Source: Pseudomonadota bacterium (GTDB lineage Bacteria; Desulfobacterota; Desulfobacteria; Desulfobacterales; Desulfolunaceae). From it: 64,000 nt of DNA. Below are positions 34,386 to 43,323 of the stretch, piece by piece. A model generated the notes under the pieces. That model made no database searches. It saw only the letters and a list, made by a program, of their open reading frames with translations, and was not told where the DNA came from. How positions within the stretch are numbered: the first letter of the stretch is position 1; each line of letters opens with the position of its first letter. The stretch is from assembly GCA_018818835.1 (NCBI GenBank), contig JAHIRD010000109.1, forward strand, positions 58,230 through 122,229. Reading direction: 5' to 3'. A program made the position numbers and the translations under genes.

Positions 34386-36344
34386 ATGAATCTTTTTTTT
34401 CTGTCAATTCTGATCATCGTATCCGGCGGGGTGTTATCTCTATGTCTCCTGACCCGGTTCACGCAGATGAAAATGGTCGCTGTGGGTTTAATCGGTTCTG
34501 GCTGTGTGATCGGACTTGTTGACTCCTTATACAAGCTGTTTCATCCAGTATCCTACATGGCGTCGTTCAACTATTTGAATGCATTCGCTATTTCATTTGA
34601 GACCGATGGGTTGTCCGCGTTTTTTCTGGTGCCCATCTTCTTTGTCTCCCTTCTTGCCGCCATATACTCTTTCCATTACATGAATAACCCCGGAGAATCA
34701 TTGAAAACAGCTGTCAATTATCTGTTTTTCGGTGTGCTTATCGCATCCATGGCCATGGTGGTGACAGCCTCAAACATCATCACGTTCCTGCTGTCCTGGG
34801 AGTTGATGAGTCTGTCTTCGTTTTTTCTGGTGATTCACAATCATGGATCCCCGGCCAACAGACGTGCAGGGTATCTGTACTTTGTTTTTTCACATGTGGG
34901 GGCCATGTTCATCTTTGCGGCCTTTGGTGTGATGTACAGTTATACCGGGAGCTTCGATCTGATCACCGCCGCAACACTTCCGGAATCTCTCAAAATAACA
35001 GTATTTGTTCTTACCTTTATCGGCTTTGGCTCCAAGGCCGGCATTTTTCCCTTGCACGTCTGGCTTCCCCATGCACATCCGGCAGCACCCAGCCATATTT
35101 CCGCCGTGATGAGCGGGGTGATGATTAAAACAGGTATCTACGGTATCCTCCGCATGTACATGCTTCTGGATCTCAACACACCCCTTCTTGGAGAGATTGT
35201 GGTCACAGCCGGCATGATTTCAGGCATTCTCGGTGTGGTTTACGCCCTGGCTCAGCACGATATCAAGCGACTTCTGGCCTATTCCAGTGTGGAAAATATC
35301 GGTATCATTCTGATTGGGATGGGTATCGGCATGATCGGCGTATCATCGGGCAACGAGTTCATGGCGGTCATGGGTTTTGCAGGCGCCTTGCTCCATGTGA
35401 TGAATCATTCCATCTTCAAGTCCCTCCTGTTCATGGGCGCCGGTATGGTCATCCATAAAACAGGAACCCAGGCCATTGACGCCATGGGCGGTGTCCTCAA
35501 AAAAATGAAAGTCACGGGATTCTGCTTTCTTATCGGGTCACTGGCCATTTCGGGTCTTCCGCCGTTCAACGGATTTGTGGGTGAATTTTTCATCTATATG
35601 GGTGGTTTCAAAGGGGTGGGGCTTGATAAAACCGCCTTTGTTCTCAGCCATCTGGCCATCATCAGTTTAGCCGTTATCGGTGGACTGGCCATGGCCTGTT
35701 TCACCAAGGTGTTTGGTGTGGTGTTCCAGGGAGAGGCGAGAAGTACGTATAAGCATACCCTGGAGGAAAAGGAACCGGCCATGCTGACCAGCATGATTAT
35801 TCTGGCGGCCTTGTGTGTTGTGATCGGCATTTTCCCGGGAATCTTTTTCCATATGGCTCTCAAAGGGGTATCGGCATTGGGTCTGGGCCTGGGTGATGTG
35901 CCCATGGAACCCTTCCTTACCATGACCGGAAATATCACATCGTCTGCATTCCTTTTCCTTTGTATCTTCATCCTGATTTTTGCCTTACGAACCCGTCTGT
36001 TCAAAGGCAAGATTTTGGCCAAGGCAGGTACCTGGGGCTGCGGCTTTACACAGCCCACACCGCGCATGCAGTACACCGGGTCATCCTATGGGGCCTCAAT
36101 TATAGATTTTTTCAAACCGGTGGCACCCTTGAAAGAGAATCACCCCCCTGTGAGCGGTGTTTTCCCTAAGACAACCCATTACCACAGCCAGATTGAAGAT
36201 ATTGCGGAAGTGCACATGGGGAATGTGATTATCCGGCCGGTCCTTTGGCTTTTTGATAAATTGAGGTTTATCCAGCATGGGGATATCCATCTTTACATCG
36301 GGTATATCCTTTTAACCATCATCGTTCTGTTGTTTTTTGTGTAG
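34386..36344 (+). CDS. Proton-translocating subunit of hydrogenase-4/Ehr-like complex (HyfB/NuoL-M-like)
   Basis: 652 residues with about 15 or more hydrophobic helices. It belongs to the antiporter-like NuoL/NuoM/MrpD family; the hallmark FVLTFIGFGSKAGIFPLHVWLPHAHPAAPSHISAVMSGVMIKTGIYG is present, with a lysine and histidines of the ion channel. Also LAYSSVENIGII and SGLPPFNGFVGEF. C-terminal part WGCGFTQPTPRMQYTGSSYGASIIDFF is typical of HyfB. It would move protons or Na+ in the inner membrane. GGGGG ribosome binding site just before the ATG. First of six genes (34386-41721). Confidence 0.92.
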   Translation: MNLFFLSILIIVSGGVLSLCLLTRFTQMKMVAVGLIGSGCVIGLVDSLYKLFHPVSYMASFNYLNAFAISFETDGLSAFFLVPIFFVSLLAAIYSFHYMNNPGESLKTAVNYLFFGVLIASMAMVVTASNIITFLLSWELMSLSSFFLVIHNHGSPANRRAGYLYFVFSHVGAMFIFAAFGVMYSYTGSFDLITAATLPESLKITVFVLTFIGFGSKAGIFPLHVWLPHAHPAAPSHISAVMSGVMIKTGIYGILRMYMLLDLNTPLLGEIVVTAGMISGILGVVYALAQHDIKRLLAYSSVENIGIILIGMGIGMIGVSSGNEFMAVMGFAGALLHVMNHSIFKSLLFMGAGMVIHKTGTQAIDAMGGVLKKMKVTGFCFLIGSLAISGLPPFNGFVGEFFIYMGGFKGVGLDKTAFVLSHLAIISLAVIGGLAMACFTKVFGVVFQGEARSTYKHTLEEKEPAMLTSMIILAALCVVIGIFPGIFFHMALKGVSALGLGLGDVPMEPFLTMTGNITSSAFLFLCIFILIFALRTRLFKGKILAKAGTWGCGFTQPTPRMQYTGSSYGASIIDFFKPVAPLKENHPPVSGVFPKTTHYHSQIEDIAEVHMGNVIIRPVLWLFDKLRFIQHGDIHLYIGYILLTIIVLLFFV

Positions 36345-36395
36345 ATACGCATTGGGTATTTCCGGTGCATCAACCCTATGAGGGGGGCGTGAGAT

Positions 36396-37319
36396 ATGAT
36401 GATCAAACCACTTATTCTATATGTTCTGGCCATGCTTTCGGCGCCGTTTTTTTCGGCGGTGATCCTGAAGGTCAAGGCCTTTTTCGGAGGAAAGAAAGGG
36501 CCACCCTTGCTGATCAACTACTACACATTGATCAAGTTGTTCAAAAAAGGGGCGGTATACAGCACAAGCACCACCCTGATATTCAAACTCGGCCCCATGG
36601 TGTCTTTGTGTGCGGCCTTGACGGTTCTGCTTTTTCTGCCCATGGGGGGATATCCCTCGGTGCTGTCCTTTAACGGCGATGTGATTTTTATATTCTATCT
36701 GCTCGGACTTGGCCGGTTTTTTACCATTGCCGCAGCCATGGATACGGCATCACCGTTTGAGGGCATGGGGGCGGCCAGGGAAGCCTATTTTCCCATCATC
36801 TGTGAAGCCACCATGTTCATGATCCTGGTGCTTTTATACAAATTAACCCAGGACCTTCAACTGAACGCCTATTTTTCAGGAGCTCAACCCGCAGGGCTCT
36901 GGAGTATTGCCGGTTCTCCCATGTTCTTTGTCCTGATCGCTCTGTTTATCATTCTTCTCACGGAAAATTCACGCGTACCGGTGGATGATCCGGCCACCCA
37001 TCTGGAACTGACCATGATTCATGAGGTCATGGTTCTGGATCACAGCGGACCTGATCTGGCCTTTATCGAACTGGGCTCATTTTATAAATTGTTCTTCTAT
37101 TCTTCCCTGGTGGCACGGCTGGTATTTCCATTTAAACCGGGCCATTTCATGCTCAATATCGGTCAGTTTACCCTGGTTCTGTTTATGGTCTACGTGGCGG
37201 TGGGTGTGATCGAGTCCGTCATGGCCAGGTATAGAATGGACAAGGTGCCCAAGTTTGTCCTGACATCCTTTGTTCTGGCTTTTTTTGCAACCATTATCAC
37301 CCTGGAGTTTATCCGATGA
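36396..37319 (+). CDS. Membrane anchor subunit of hydrogenase-4/Ehr-like complex (HyfC/NuoH-like)
   Basis: 307 residues with about eight helices; HyfC/HycD/NuoH family. The conserved loop ARFFTIAAAMDTASPFEGMGAAREA and LLTENSRVPVDDPATHLELTMIHEVMVLDHSGPDLAFIELGS are diagnostic; this loop connects the peripheral arm to the ion-pumping arm. ATGA overlap with the next gene, so translationally coupled. Confidence 0.93.
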   Translation: MMIKPLILYVLAMLSAPFFSAVILKVKAFFGGKKGPPLLINYYTLIKLFKKGAVYSTSTTLIFKLGPMVSLCAALTVLLFLPMGGYPSVLSFNGDVIFIFYLLGLGRFFTIAAAMDTASPFEGMGAAREAYFPIICEATMFMILVLLYKLTQDLQLNAYFSGAQPAGLWSIAGSPMFFVLIALFIILLTENSRVPVDDPATHLELTMIHEVMVLDHSGPDLAFIELGSFYKLFFYSSLVARLVFPFKPGHFMLNIGQFTLVLFMVYVAVGVIESVMARYRMDKVPKFVLTSFVLAFFATIITLEFIR

Positions 37320-37957
37320 TTGAACCCCTTGATACCATTTTGTCACTTGTTTTGCTGTCCATCCTTTTTTCTTTCGGGTCCAGCCTTTTGCCGGGACTGA
37401 TTGAAGTGATTGCCTTCCAGGGCATCGTGGTGTCCATCGTGCCCCTGTTTTTGGCCCACGACATGGTGCCGGCAGGGATCGCCTTTACCCTGGTGACTCT
37501 GCTTATCCGGGGTATTATCATCCCGTTGTGCATCTATCTGGCCATCAAGAAGATTGCCATCCGAAGGGAGGTGGAACCCATCATCGGTTTTCACGCATCC
37601 ATTCTGGCCGGTCTGGCCCTGATTGTTGTGGCGACCTTTGTGAGTCGGAAATTTGATGTGCCATCCATCAGTGCCAGTGCCCTTCTTCTTCCCACCACCA
37701 TCACCCTTCTGGTGGCCGGGATGTTTATCCTGATTGCACGGCGGAATGCCATTGCCATGGTTCTGGGCTATATCATGATGGAAAACGGCATTTACCTGGT
37801 GGGCACGACCTTTTCCATCCGGGCGCTTCACATAGTGGAGTTCGGTATTCTTCTCGATGTTCTGGCCGCAGTCATGATCATGGCCATCATTCTGCAGAAT
37901 ATCAATCATACCTTTGATGATGTCGATACAGCCCTTTTGCGAACACTTAAGGAATAG
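37316..37957 (+). CDS. HyfE-like (NuoK-related) membrane subunit
   Basis: 213 residues with about six hydrophobic helices. The C-terminal half (LLVAGMFILIARRNAIAMVLGYIMMENGIYLVG...ILLDVLAAVMIMAIILQNINHTFDDVDTALLRTLKE) matches the HyfE/NuoK-type subunit, including the membrane glutamate in MMENGIY. The DD..LRTLKE ending is common in HyfE. Starts within the stop codon of the HyfC-like gene and is followed by the HyfF-like gene after 10 bp. Confidence 0.9.
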   Translation: MIEPLDTILSLVLLSILFSFGSSLLPGLIEVIAFQGIVVSIVPLFLAHDMVPAGIAFTLVTLLIRGIIIPLCIYLAIKKIAIRREVEPIIGFHASILAGLALIVVATFVSRKFDVPSISASALLLPTTITLLVAGMFILIARRNAIAMVLGYIMMENGIYLVGTTFSIRALHIVEFGILLDVLAAVMIMAIILQNINHTFDDVDTALLRTLKE

Positions 37958-37967
37958 GTGATTCTTC

Positions 37968-39389
37968 ATGGTTGAAATTGTTTTTCTGATACCGTTTATT
38001 ACAGGCATTCTTGCTTTTTTCCTATCACGCAATTACGGACGGGCTCTCCTGGTCTTGACCGGTGTGGTTCATCTTGTGATGTCGATCTTTTTGTGGGCAC
38101 TTAGACCCAGCGCCATGTTCCCGGATTATTTTGCCATTTCTCCCGAGGGCTTGCTTTCCCTTGTGGTCATATCCCTTCTTTTTTTCCTGATATCCATTTA
38201 TTGCACATCCTATCTGAATGCCGCGGAAATTCATTCGGAAAAAATGTTTATCGGTTGCATGCTGCTTTTCCTGTCCACCATGACCATGGTCACCTTGTCA
38301 GACCATATCATGGTCATGTGGATTGCCATTGAAGCCACCACCCTGGCCAGCGCACCCTTGATTTATACCCACAGGACCGCCGCATCCCTTGAAGCCACCT
38401 GGAAATACGTGTTGATCTGTTCCGTGGGTATTGCCATGGCTCTTCTGGGTTCGGTCCTGATAACCGTGTCCATGGATGCGGGAAAGGTGGATGCCCTGGT
38501 TTCTTTTTCAGCCCTGACCCAGGTTGCGACCCGCCTGGATCCCCTGTGGCTCAAGGCGGGGTTTGTTTTTATTCTTGTGGGTTACGGAACCAAAATGGGG
38601 CTTGCACCCATGCATACCTGGCTTCCTGATGCCCACAGCGAAGCCCCCAGTCCGGCCTCGGCCCTTTTATCCGGCGTGCTTCTCAATTGCGCCTATCTGG
38701 GGATCTTTAAAACCAATAAAATCATGTTTGCGGCGGGTCTGGGAGATTTTTCAGGGATGATTCTGATGATTTTCGGTTTGATATCCATCCTGGCTGCGGC
38801 CACGTACATCCTTAAACAGACTGAATACAAACGTCTTCTGGCCTATTCAAGCATTGAAAACATGGGCATCATCGCATTCGGTACCGGGGTGGGTGGCATC
38901 GGAGCCTATGGGGCCATGATCTGTCTGATTCATCACAGTCTGATCAAGTCATCATTGTTCCTGACATCGGGAAACATTCTTCTGGGGTTCGGTTGTAAAA
39001 TCATTGAAAACATCGGGGAGCTGGTTACCCGGATGCCCAGGACCTTTGTGTCTTTTTTCGGAGGGTTTGTGGCCATTTCCGGATTCCCTCCCTTTGGTAT
39101 CTTTGTGGGAGAATTATTGATCATCATTGGAGCATTCCGCGCGGGATACTTTATCGGAGCGGCCATCTTTATGCTGAGCATCTGTGTGATCTTTGCAGGT
39201 TTTGCCAACCAGATTATGAAAATATCCTTTGACGAATCACGGACAACTCATAGGATTCACGCCACAATGAACATGATCTGGCCCCAGTATGCGCTCCTGT
39301 TGACGTCGGTGATTCTGTCCATCTGGATCCCGGAAACCTTGTACCGGACCATTCTTGATGCGGTGACATCCATTGGCGGAGGAATTTGA
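37968..39389 (+). CDS. Proton-translocating subunit of hydrogenase-4/Ehr-like complex (HyfF/NuoN-M-like)
   Basis: 473 residues, about 13-14 helices, second antiporter-like subunit. Diagnostic segments: MWIAIEATTLASAPLIY, VGYGTKMGLAPMHTWLPDAHSEAPSPASALLSGVLLNCAYLG and LAYSSIENMGIIAFG, which retain the channel glutamate, lysine and histidine residues. The stop TGA overlaps the ATG of the large-subunit gene by one base, pointing to tight co-translation. Confidence 0.93.
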   Translation: MVEIVFLIPFITGILAFFLSRNYGRALLVLTGVVHLVMSIFLWALRPSAMFPDYFAISPEGLLSLVVISLLFFLISIYCTSYLNAAEIHSEKMFIGCMLLFLSTMTMVTLSDHIMVMWIAIEATTLASAPLIYTHRTAASLEATWKYVLICSVGIAMALLGSVLITVSMDAGKVDALVSFSALTQVATRLDPLWLKAGFVFILVGYGTKMGLAPMHTWLPDAHSEAPSPASALLSGVLLNCAYLGIFKTNKIMFAAGLGDFSGMILMIFGLISILAAATYILKQTEYKRLLAYSSIENMGIIAFGTGVGGIGAYGAMICLIHHSLIKSSLFLTSGNILLGFGCKIIENIGELVTRMPRTFVSFFGGFVAISGFPPFGIFVGELLIIIGAFRAGYFIGAAIFMLSICVIFAGFANQIMKISFDESRTTHRIHATMNMIWPQYALLLTSVILSIWIPETLYRTILDAVTSIGGGI

Positions 39390-40900
39390 TGAATACCAGT
39401 TTTTTAAAGATTTCAAATGGCCAGGCCATCCTGCGGGAGGCCATACCCCATCTGCCCTTTGATGTTTTTCGTGAAAAGGCCATTGCCCTTGTTGCGGACA
39501 ACGGAAAAGTGGTTCAGTTTTTTGCCTATCCTGACGGGGATAAGCTCAAGATGCTTGCCGTTCTGAGGAATGAGTCTCTGTTTGTGGCAGGATGTGATGC
39601 ACCGGCTGTCTATCCATCCCTGACCCTTGACGCCGAACCCTTCCATTTGTTTGAGCGGGAAATGGCCGAACAGTACGGCCTGATCCCCCAGGGGCACCCC
39701 TGGCTTAAAATGGTCCGCTACCATAAAAATTGTCAGAACACCCCCGATGTTTTCGGAAACTCCTACGATCAAGACATTCCGGGGAATTATCCCTATTACT
39801 CGGTGACAGGCCCTGAAATCCATGAGGTGGCGGTGGGACCAGTCCATGCCGGTGTCATAGAACCCGGTCATTTCCGGTTTAACTGTATTGGAGAGCGTGT
39901 GCTTCATCTGGAAATTCAGTTGGGCTACCAGCACCGGGGCGTGGAGACGTTGATGGTCAACTCGGAACCCAAACGTCTGCCCGTGATCGCCGAAGGCATT
40001 GCCGGAGATACGGCGGTGGGAAACAGCCTCTGCCTTTCCCAGGCTCTGGAAGCCCTGATGTCGATCAAGCCGGATTTCGGAGCCCATATCATCCGGACCA
40101 TCGGCCTTGAACTGGAACGGATCGCAAACCATGTCGGTGATCTGGGGGCCTTGAGCGGGGATGTGGCCTTTCTACCTCCAGCCAATTATTTTGGGCGGAT
40201 GAGGGGTGATTTTCTTAATTTGAGCCTGCTTCTCTGCGGAAATCGTTTTGGAAAAGGCCTGGTTCGGCCAGGGGGCACACAGTTTTCCCTGCCCGATGAT
40301 CTGAGGCGTACCATGAACGAGCGCATGGGTGAGTTGAGAACCCAGGTTAAACATGTGATCGATTTGTTGTTCACCACAAGCAGTGTCCAATCCCGATTTG
40401 AACGATGCGGTGTTGTTTCCAAGGCCGATGCGGACAAGCTGGGGCTGGTGGGGCCGGCAGGCCGTGCCTGCGGGCTTTCCTATGATGTGAGGCGGTGTTT
40501 CCCCACCGAGCATTACTCCCGGCTGGATATTCCTGAAAATGCAAAAAATACAGGGGATGTGTATGCAAGGGCCACGGTGCGTGCCGAAGAGGTTCTTCAA
40601 TCCATTACCATTATTCATTCTCTATTGAACGGACCCATCCAGACACAGTGCGTGGAAGCAAGGCAGGAATATGCCCTTGCACCCTCATCCTTTGTGGTGA
40701 CCTTGAATGAGGCCTGGCGGGGTGAGCTGTCCCATGCCCTTTTGACCGATGAAACGGGGAATATCGTCCGCTATAAGGTCAAAGACCCCTCATTCCATAA
40801 CTGGAACGGTCTGGCCATGTCTCTTCGTGACACGGGTATTTCGGATTTCCCCTTGAATAACAAGAGTTTTAACCTGTCTTATTGCGGGCACGACCTATAG
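39389..40900 (+). CDS. Catalytic-type large subunit lacking Ni-Fe ligands (HyfG/NuoCD-like, Ehr)
   Basis: 503 residues from the ATG at 39389. The N-terminal ~130 residues are NuoC-like (EPFHLFEREMAEQYGLIPQGHPWLKMVR); the rest is a NuoD/hydrogenase-large-subunit fold (PVHAGVIEPGHFRFNCIGERVLHLEIQLGYQHRGVE). In group 4 [NiFe]-hydrogenases an AERICGIC-type motif follows; here it reads AEGIAGDTA (201-209), so both cysteines are missing. The C-terminal DPCxxC is also absent; the protein ends NKSFNLSYCGHDL with a lone cysteine. It cannot bind a Ni-Fe centre in the usual way and fits energy-converting hydrogenase-related (Ehr) complexes. Substrate unknown. Confidence 0.9.
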   Translation: MNTSFLKISNGQAILREAIPHLPFDVFREKAIALVADNGKVVQFFAYPDGDKLKMLAVLRNESLFVAGCDAPAVYPSLTLDAEPFHLFEREMAEQYGLIPQGHPWLKMVRYHKNCQNTPDVFGNSYDQDIPGNYPYYSVTGPEIHEVAVGPVHAGVIEPGHFRFNCIGERVLHLEIQLGYQHRGVETLMVNSEPKRLPVIAEGIAGDTAVGNSLCLSQALEALMSIKPDFGAHIIRTIGLELERIANHVGDLGALSGDVAFLPPANYFGRMRGDFLNLSLLLCGNRFGKGLVRPGGTQFSLPDDLRRTMNERMGELRTQVKHVIDLLFTTSSVQSRFERCGVVSKADADKLGLVGPAGRACGLSYDVRRCFPTEHYSRLDIPENAKNTGDVYARATVRAEEVLQSITIIHSLLNGPIQTQCVEARQEYALAPSSFVVTLNEAWRGELSHALLTDETGNIVRYKVKDPSFHNWNGLAMSLRDTGISDFPLNNKSFNLSYCGHDL

Positions 40901-40974
40901 GCAAGGGGATGTGGATGATCCAATCACGTTTTTTGAAACGTTCTTGAAATTCATTTTGATAGAGAGAAAAGACA

Positions 40975-41721
40975 ATGCTCAAAACGCTTAAAAACAGATT
41001 TGAACAGGGCTACAGAACAAGCACCTACCCCAAGACCACCGTGGAATTACCGTCACGATACAGGGGGCGACCGGAGATCAATCGTGAAGCCGCAAAAGAC
41101 ATGATTCTTGCCTGCGCTGATGCCTGTCCCCAGGACGCCATTGACGCGTCGAGCAAAAAAATTGATCTGGGGCGATGCGTGTTTTGCGGAACATGTGAGC
41201 GCGTGTCCAAGGGAGCCTTTGTGACCTTTACCCGGGATTTTGAGATTTCCGTTTCAGACAAAGCCCACTTGATCATGGACGGGACCTTGCCGGCCCTGGC
41301 TGACCATTCCCAAAAACATTTTAAAAAATTGTTCGGGCGTTCCCTCCAACTGAGACAGGTATCGGCTGCAGGATGCAACGCCTGTGAAGCTGATTTGAAC
41401 GTTCTGGCCACCCCGTTTTTTGATCTGGCACGGTTCGGCATTAATTTTGTGGCTTCTCCACGCCATGCCGATGGCATTGTGGTCACCGGCCCGGTTTCGG
41501 ATAATATGAAAAAGGCCCTGTTCGAGACCTACGACGCCATTGCAGCACCCAAAGTGGTCATCGCAGTGGGCAGTTGCGCCATCACCGGCGGGCCATTCAG
41601 GGGCAGCCATGCGGTATCACAGGGCCTGGATTCCTTGCTGCCCGTGGATCTTTTTATACCCGGATGTCCGCCGCATCCTCTGACCAATCTCCATGCGTTT
41701 CTGGCGTACTTCAAAGCCTGA
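40975..41721 (+). CDS. Ferredoxin-NuoB-like small subunit of the Ehr-like complex
   Basis: 248 residues. The N-terminal part has a ferredoxin-like cysteine set, Cys47 and Cys51 (CADACPQDAI) then Cys68, Cys71 and Cys74 (CVFCGTCERV). This is enough for one [4Fe-4S] cluster made from the CxxCxxC and the CP cysteine, with the second ferredoxin cluster lost. The C-terminal ~120 residues are NuoB/HycG-like with all four proximal-cluster cysteines: Cys134 and Cys137 (GCNACEADLN), Cys201 (VGSCAITGG) and Cys231 (PGCPPHP). It should pass electrons to the large subunit. Last gene of the cluster, 74 bp after the large-subunit stop. No separate HyfH-type ferredoxin gene is present, so the fusion replaces it. 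Confidence 0.92.
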   Translation: MLKTLKNRFEQGYRTSTYPKTTVELPSRYRGRPEINREAAKDMILACADACPQDAIDASSKKIDLGRCVFCGTCERVSKGAFVTFTRDFEISVSDKAHLIMDGTLPALADHSQKHFKKLFGRSLQLRQVSAAGCNACEADLNVLATPFFDLARFGINFVASPRHADGIVVTGPVSDNMKKALFETYDAIAAPKVVIAVGSCAITGGPFRGSHAVSQGLDSLLPVDLFIPGCPPHPLTNLHAFLAYFKA

Positions 41722-42508
41722 TCCAAAAGGCCAGGATGAGGGACCATATTTCCCTCTTCGTGTTCTTGAACGACCAAAGGGAGTGGGTAGTTAAACTATT
41801 TAATCATTTTTCTTCATGACCTTCATGGTAAAATTGCTTTTTGTTTCAATCCCAGGCAAAGCCTGGAATTGAAACGTTGTTTTCTTTTTTATCCACCACC
41901 CGTTCACGTAGCTCACTGAAGGACACGAAGAGCACGAAGAAAAACAAATAATATTAGCAAGTCATTAGATTATGGGTTTAACTTCTATCAAAAAGAACAA
42001 AATTTTGCGAGATAGTAGCACAGCGCGGCAGACAGTGTTCCAATGTCCGTGTCAGTCCGTGGTCGTCTGTGTTCGTCCACGAAAGAAATAGCCTGGACAA
42101 ACACGGACATGTTCCGCAGACGGTGTTGCAAGGTTAAACTGCTTTTTTTCAATCCCAGGCTACGCCTGGGATTTTTTATACTCACCATGAAGGACATGAA
42201 GGTCATGAAGTTTGGGCTGGAGCTGATATCTTTTCTTCGTGCCCGTGCTTGCATCTCGGCAGCGGACATTTGACTCATCCTAAAATACATGTTTGGCACC
42301 CTTTTTAAAAGTTTGGCTCCCGGCAGGGGACGTCTGTTTCCCCAATCATTAACCCCGATACCCACCCATGGGCAGTCTGGCGGCTTAAATCATAATGTAC
42401 TGAATTAATTTATTATATTTCATGGTTAAAAACCATATTGGCCTCTTGTTGGGCAGGCTCTCTATTTTCTTTCCAATTATTTTTTTTTGTGATAGTGTTT
42501 TTCGCACT
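41722..42508. repeat. Intergenic composite of repeat modules (787 bp)
   Basis: Contains no convincing gene. It holds, in order: a 'ttcttcatgaccttcatggt' module; a hairpin TTTCAATCCCAGGC / GCCTGGAATTGAAA (41843-41875); a 'ccacccgttcacgtagctca...gaaggacacgaagagcac' module; GTCCGTGTCAGTCCGTG words (42046-42062); a second hairpin CCCAGGC tac GCCTGGG with T-run (42152-42177); and a 'gcttgcatctcggcagcggac' module (about 42247-42267). The same modules recur, partly inverted, at 56140-56548 and 59930-60120. Confidence 0.7.
42152..42178 (+). terminator. Rho-independent-terminator-like hairpin within a repeat module
   Basis: ATCCCAGGC tac GCCTGGGAT followed by TTTTT. It resembles the hairpins at 41843, 56190 and 59967 but is the only one followed by a good T-run. 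Confidence 0.55.
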
Positions 42509-43267
42509 ATGGCATCAATTATATGTATTGCAAATCAAAAAGGTGGCGTGGGTAAAACCACAACGGCCATCAATCTATCAACGGCTCTGGCGAGTTTATC
42601 CCGGAAGACCCTGCTGGTGGACTGTGATCCCCAGGCAAATGCAACCACAGGTCTTGGGATAGATAAAGCCTCCATCAAGAAGACCCTGTATCACGGGCTG
42701 ATCGGAGAGGTCGGGATTGATCAGACCATTTTACCCACCAGCATAGAAAATCTGGATATCCTGCCCTCACGGGTGGAGTTGATCGGGTTTGAAGTGGAAA
42801 TGATGTCCGATGCCGGGCGGGAGTTGATTCTCAAGAAATTTCTTGCCGGGTTAGACGGGCGTTACGACTATGTGGTGATCGATTGCCCTCCGTCCTTAAG
42901 TCTGTTGACCCTGAATGCCATGGCAGCCGCTGATTCCATTCTGGTTCCGCTCCAGAGTGAGTTTTATGCCCTGGAAGGTTTGAGCCAGTTGATCCAGACC
43001 GTAAAACGAATCAAACAAAGCCTGAATCCTAAATTAAGGATAAACGGCATTCTCCTTACCATGTTTGACAAACGGACCAATCTTTCCTTTCAGGTAGCCG
43101 AAGAAGCTGAAAAGCACTTCAATGAATTGGTATACGCAACCCGCATTCCCAGAAGTGTCCGTTTGAGTGAGGCCCCAAGCTTCGGGGAGTCAATTTTTAC
43201 CTATGATGCCATGTCCGTCGGAGCCAAATGCTATATGGCTTTGGCCAAGGAAGTGGTTGCCCGATAG
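42509..43267 (+). CDS. parA: ParA/Soj-family chromosome-partitioning ATPase
   Basis: 252 residues from the ATG at 42509, which begins the conserved MASIICIANQKGGVGKTTTAINL; the frame is open to 42422 but the extra residues are not family-like. Deviant Walker A KGGVGKTT, Walker A' DCDPQANATTGLG and Walker B VVIDCPPSLSLLT are intact. Binds DNA non-specifically when ATP-bound and drives segregation of ParB-parS complexes. Followed 56 bp later by parB. Confidence 0.95.
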   Translation: MASIICIANQKGGVGKTTTAINLSTALASLSRKTLLVDCDPQANATTGLGIDKASIKKTLYHGLIGEVGIDQTILPTSIENLDILPSRVELIGFEVEMMSDAGRELILKKFLAGLDGRYDYVVIDCPPSLSLLTLNAMAAADSILVPLQSEFYALEGLSQLIQTVKRIKQSLNPKLRINGILLTMFDKRTNLSFQVAEEAEKHFNELVYATRIPRSVRLSEAPSFGESIFTYDAMSVGAKCYMALAKEVVAR

Positions 43268-43323
43268 GGACTAAGCCTTGGACATGGTGAATATTGTCAC
43301 ATTATGAAAACCACTTTGGTGAT

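Noticed and set aside
34386..41721. Cluster considered as a true formate hydrogenlyase or [NiFe]-hydrogenase
   Set aside because: The large subunit lacks the nickel-ligating cysteines, and no formate dehydrogenase or maturation protease gene is adjacent.
42043..42273. 76-codon frame between the Ehr-like cluster and parA
   Set aside because: It lies wholly within intergenic repeat modules and its translation only reflects those repeats.
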